A stretch of DNA of 14,906 nt from an uncultured Bacteroidales bacterium (GTDB lineage: Bacteria > Bacteroidota > Bacteroidia > Bacteroidales > Paludibacteraceae). The DNA lies in NCBI GenBank assembly GCA_937886455.1, contig CALGCU010000240.1, forward strand, positions 1-14,906, given 5' to 3'. The translations under genes and the position numbers were made by a program. Of this stretch, positions 14,906-14,906 are shown piece after piece. Each line of letters opens with the position of its first letter. Positions within the stretch are counted from its first letter, which is position 1. Under the pieces are notes generated by a model. It ran no database searches. It was not told the DNA's origin and saw only the letters and a list, made by a program, of their open reading frames with translations.

Positions 14906-14906
14906 T

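Overview
The window is chromosomal DNA of a low-GC member of the Bacteroidetes, most likely Bacteroidales. Evidence is the TAnnTTTG-type minus-7 promoter boxes, the near absence of Shine-Dalgarno sequences, menaquinone genes, a CarB of the animal CAD/CPS1 type, and a long-form PurF-family protein I recall from Bacteroides. Genus cannot be fixed from this sequence. No phage, insertion sequence, tRNA, rRNA or CRISPR array was seen; it reads as housekeeping DNA with several unusual details.

Layout. Positions 1-2649 (+): the 3' end of a RapZ C-terminal-domain protein, a MurU-like sugar-1-phosphate nucleotidyltransferase, an NfsA-like nitroreductase and a YjjU-like patatin phospholipase. Positions 2696-5224 (-): a bile-acid/sodium symporter family transporter, then menG and menA, which carry out the last two steps of menaquinone synthesis (menA acts first, then menG). 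Positions 5225-5639: a divergent intergenic region with an inverted array of 11-bp units midway between two promoters. Positions 5640-7470 (+): riboflavin synthase, a strong hairpin, and a membrane protein with a degenerate NUDIX domain. Positions 7593-14905 (+): a promoter followed by carA, carB, a PurF-family amidotransferase and a second UbiA-family prenyltransferase, tightly packed and probably one operon.

Main finding. CarA, the glutaminase subunit of carbamoyl-phosphate synthetase, has lost its whole Cys-His-Glu triad (now Gly251, Gln335, Gln337), although the reading frame and the rest of the protein are intact. Its partner CarB resembles animal CPS1/CAD and keeps the residues that, as I recall, bind N-acetylglutamate in human CPS1. 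Mammalian CPS1 also has a disabled glutaminase and uses free ammonia. I therefore infer an ammonia-dependent, possibly acyl-glutamate-responsive carbamoyl-phosphate synthetase. The next gene encodes a class II glutaminase (PurF family), which raises the untested possibility that it supplies nitrogen.

Second-tier observations are the inverted 11-bp array, the catalytically eroded membrane-NUDIX protein, the altered oxyanion-hole motif in the PurF-family protein, and the RapZ/MurU pairing that points to amino-sugar recycling.
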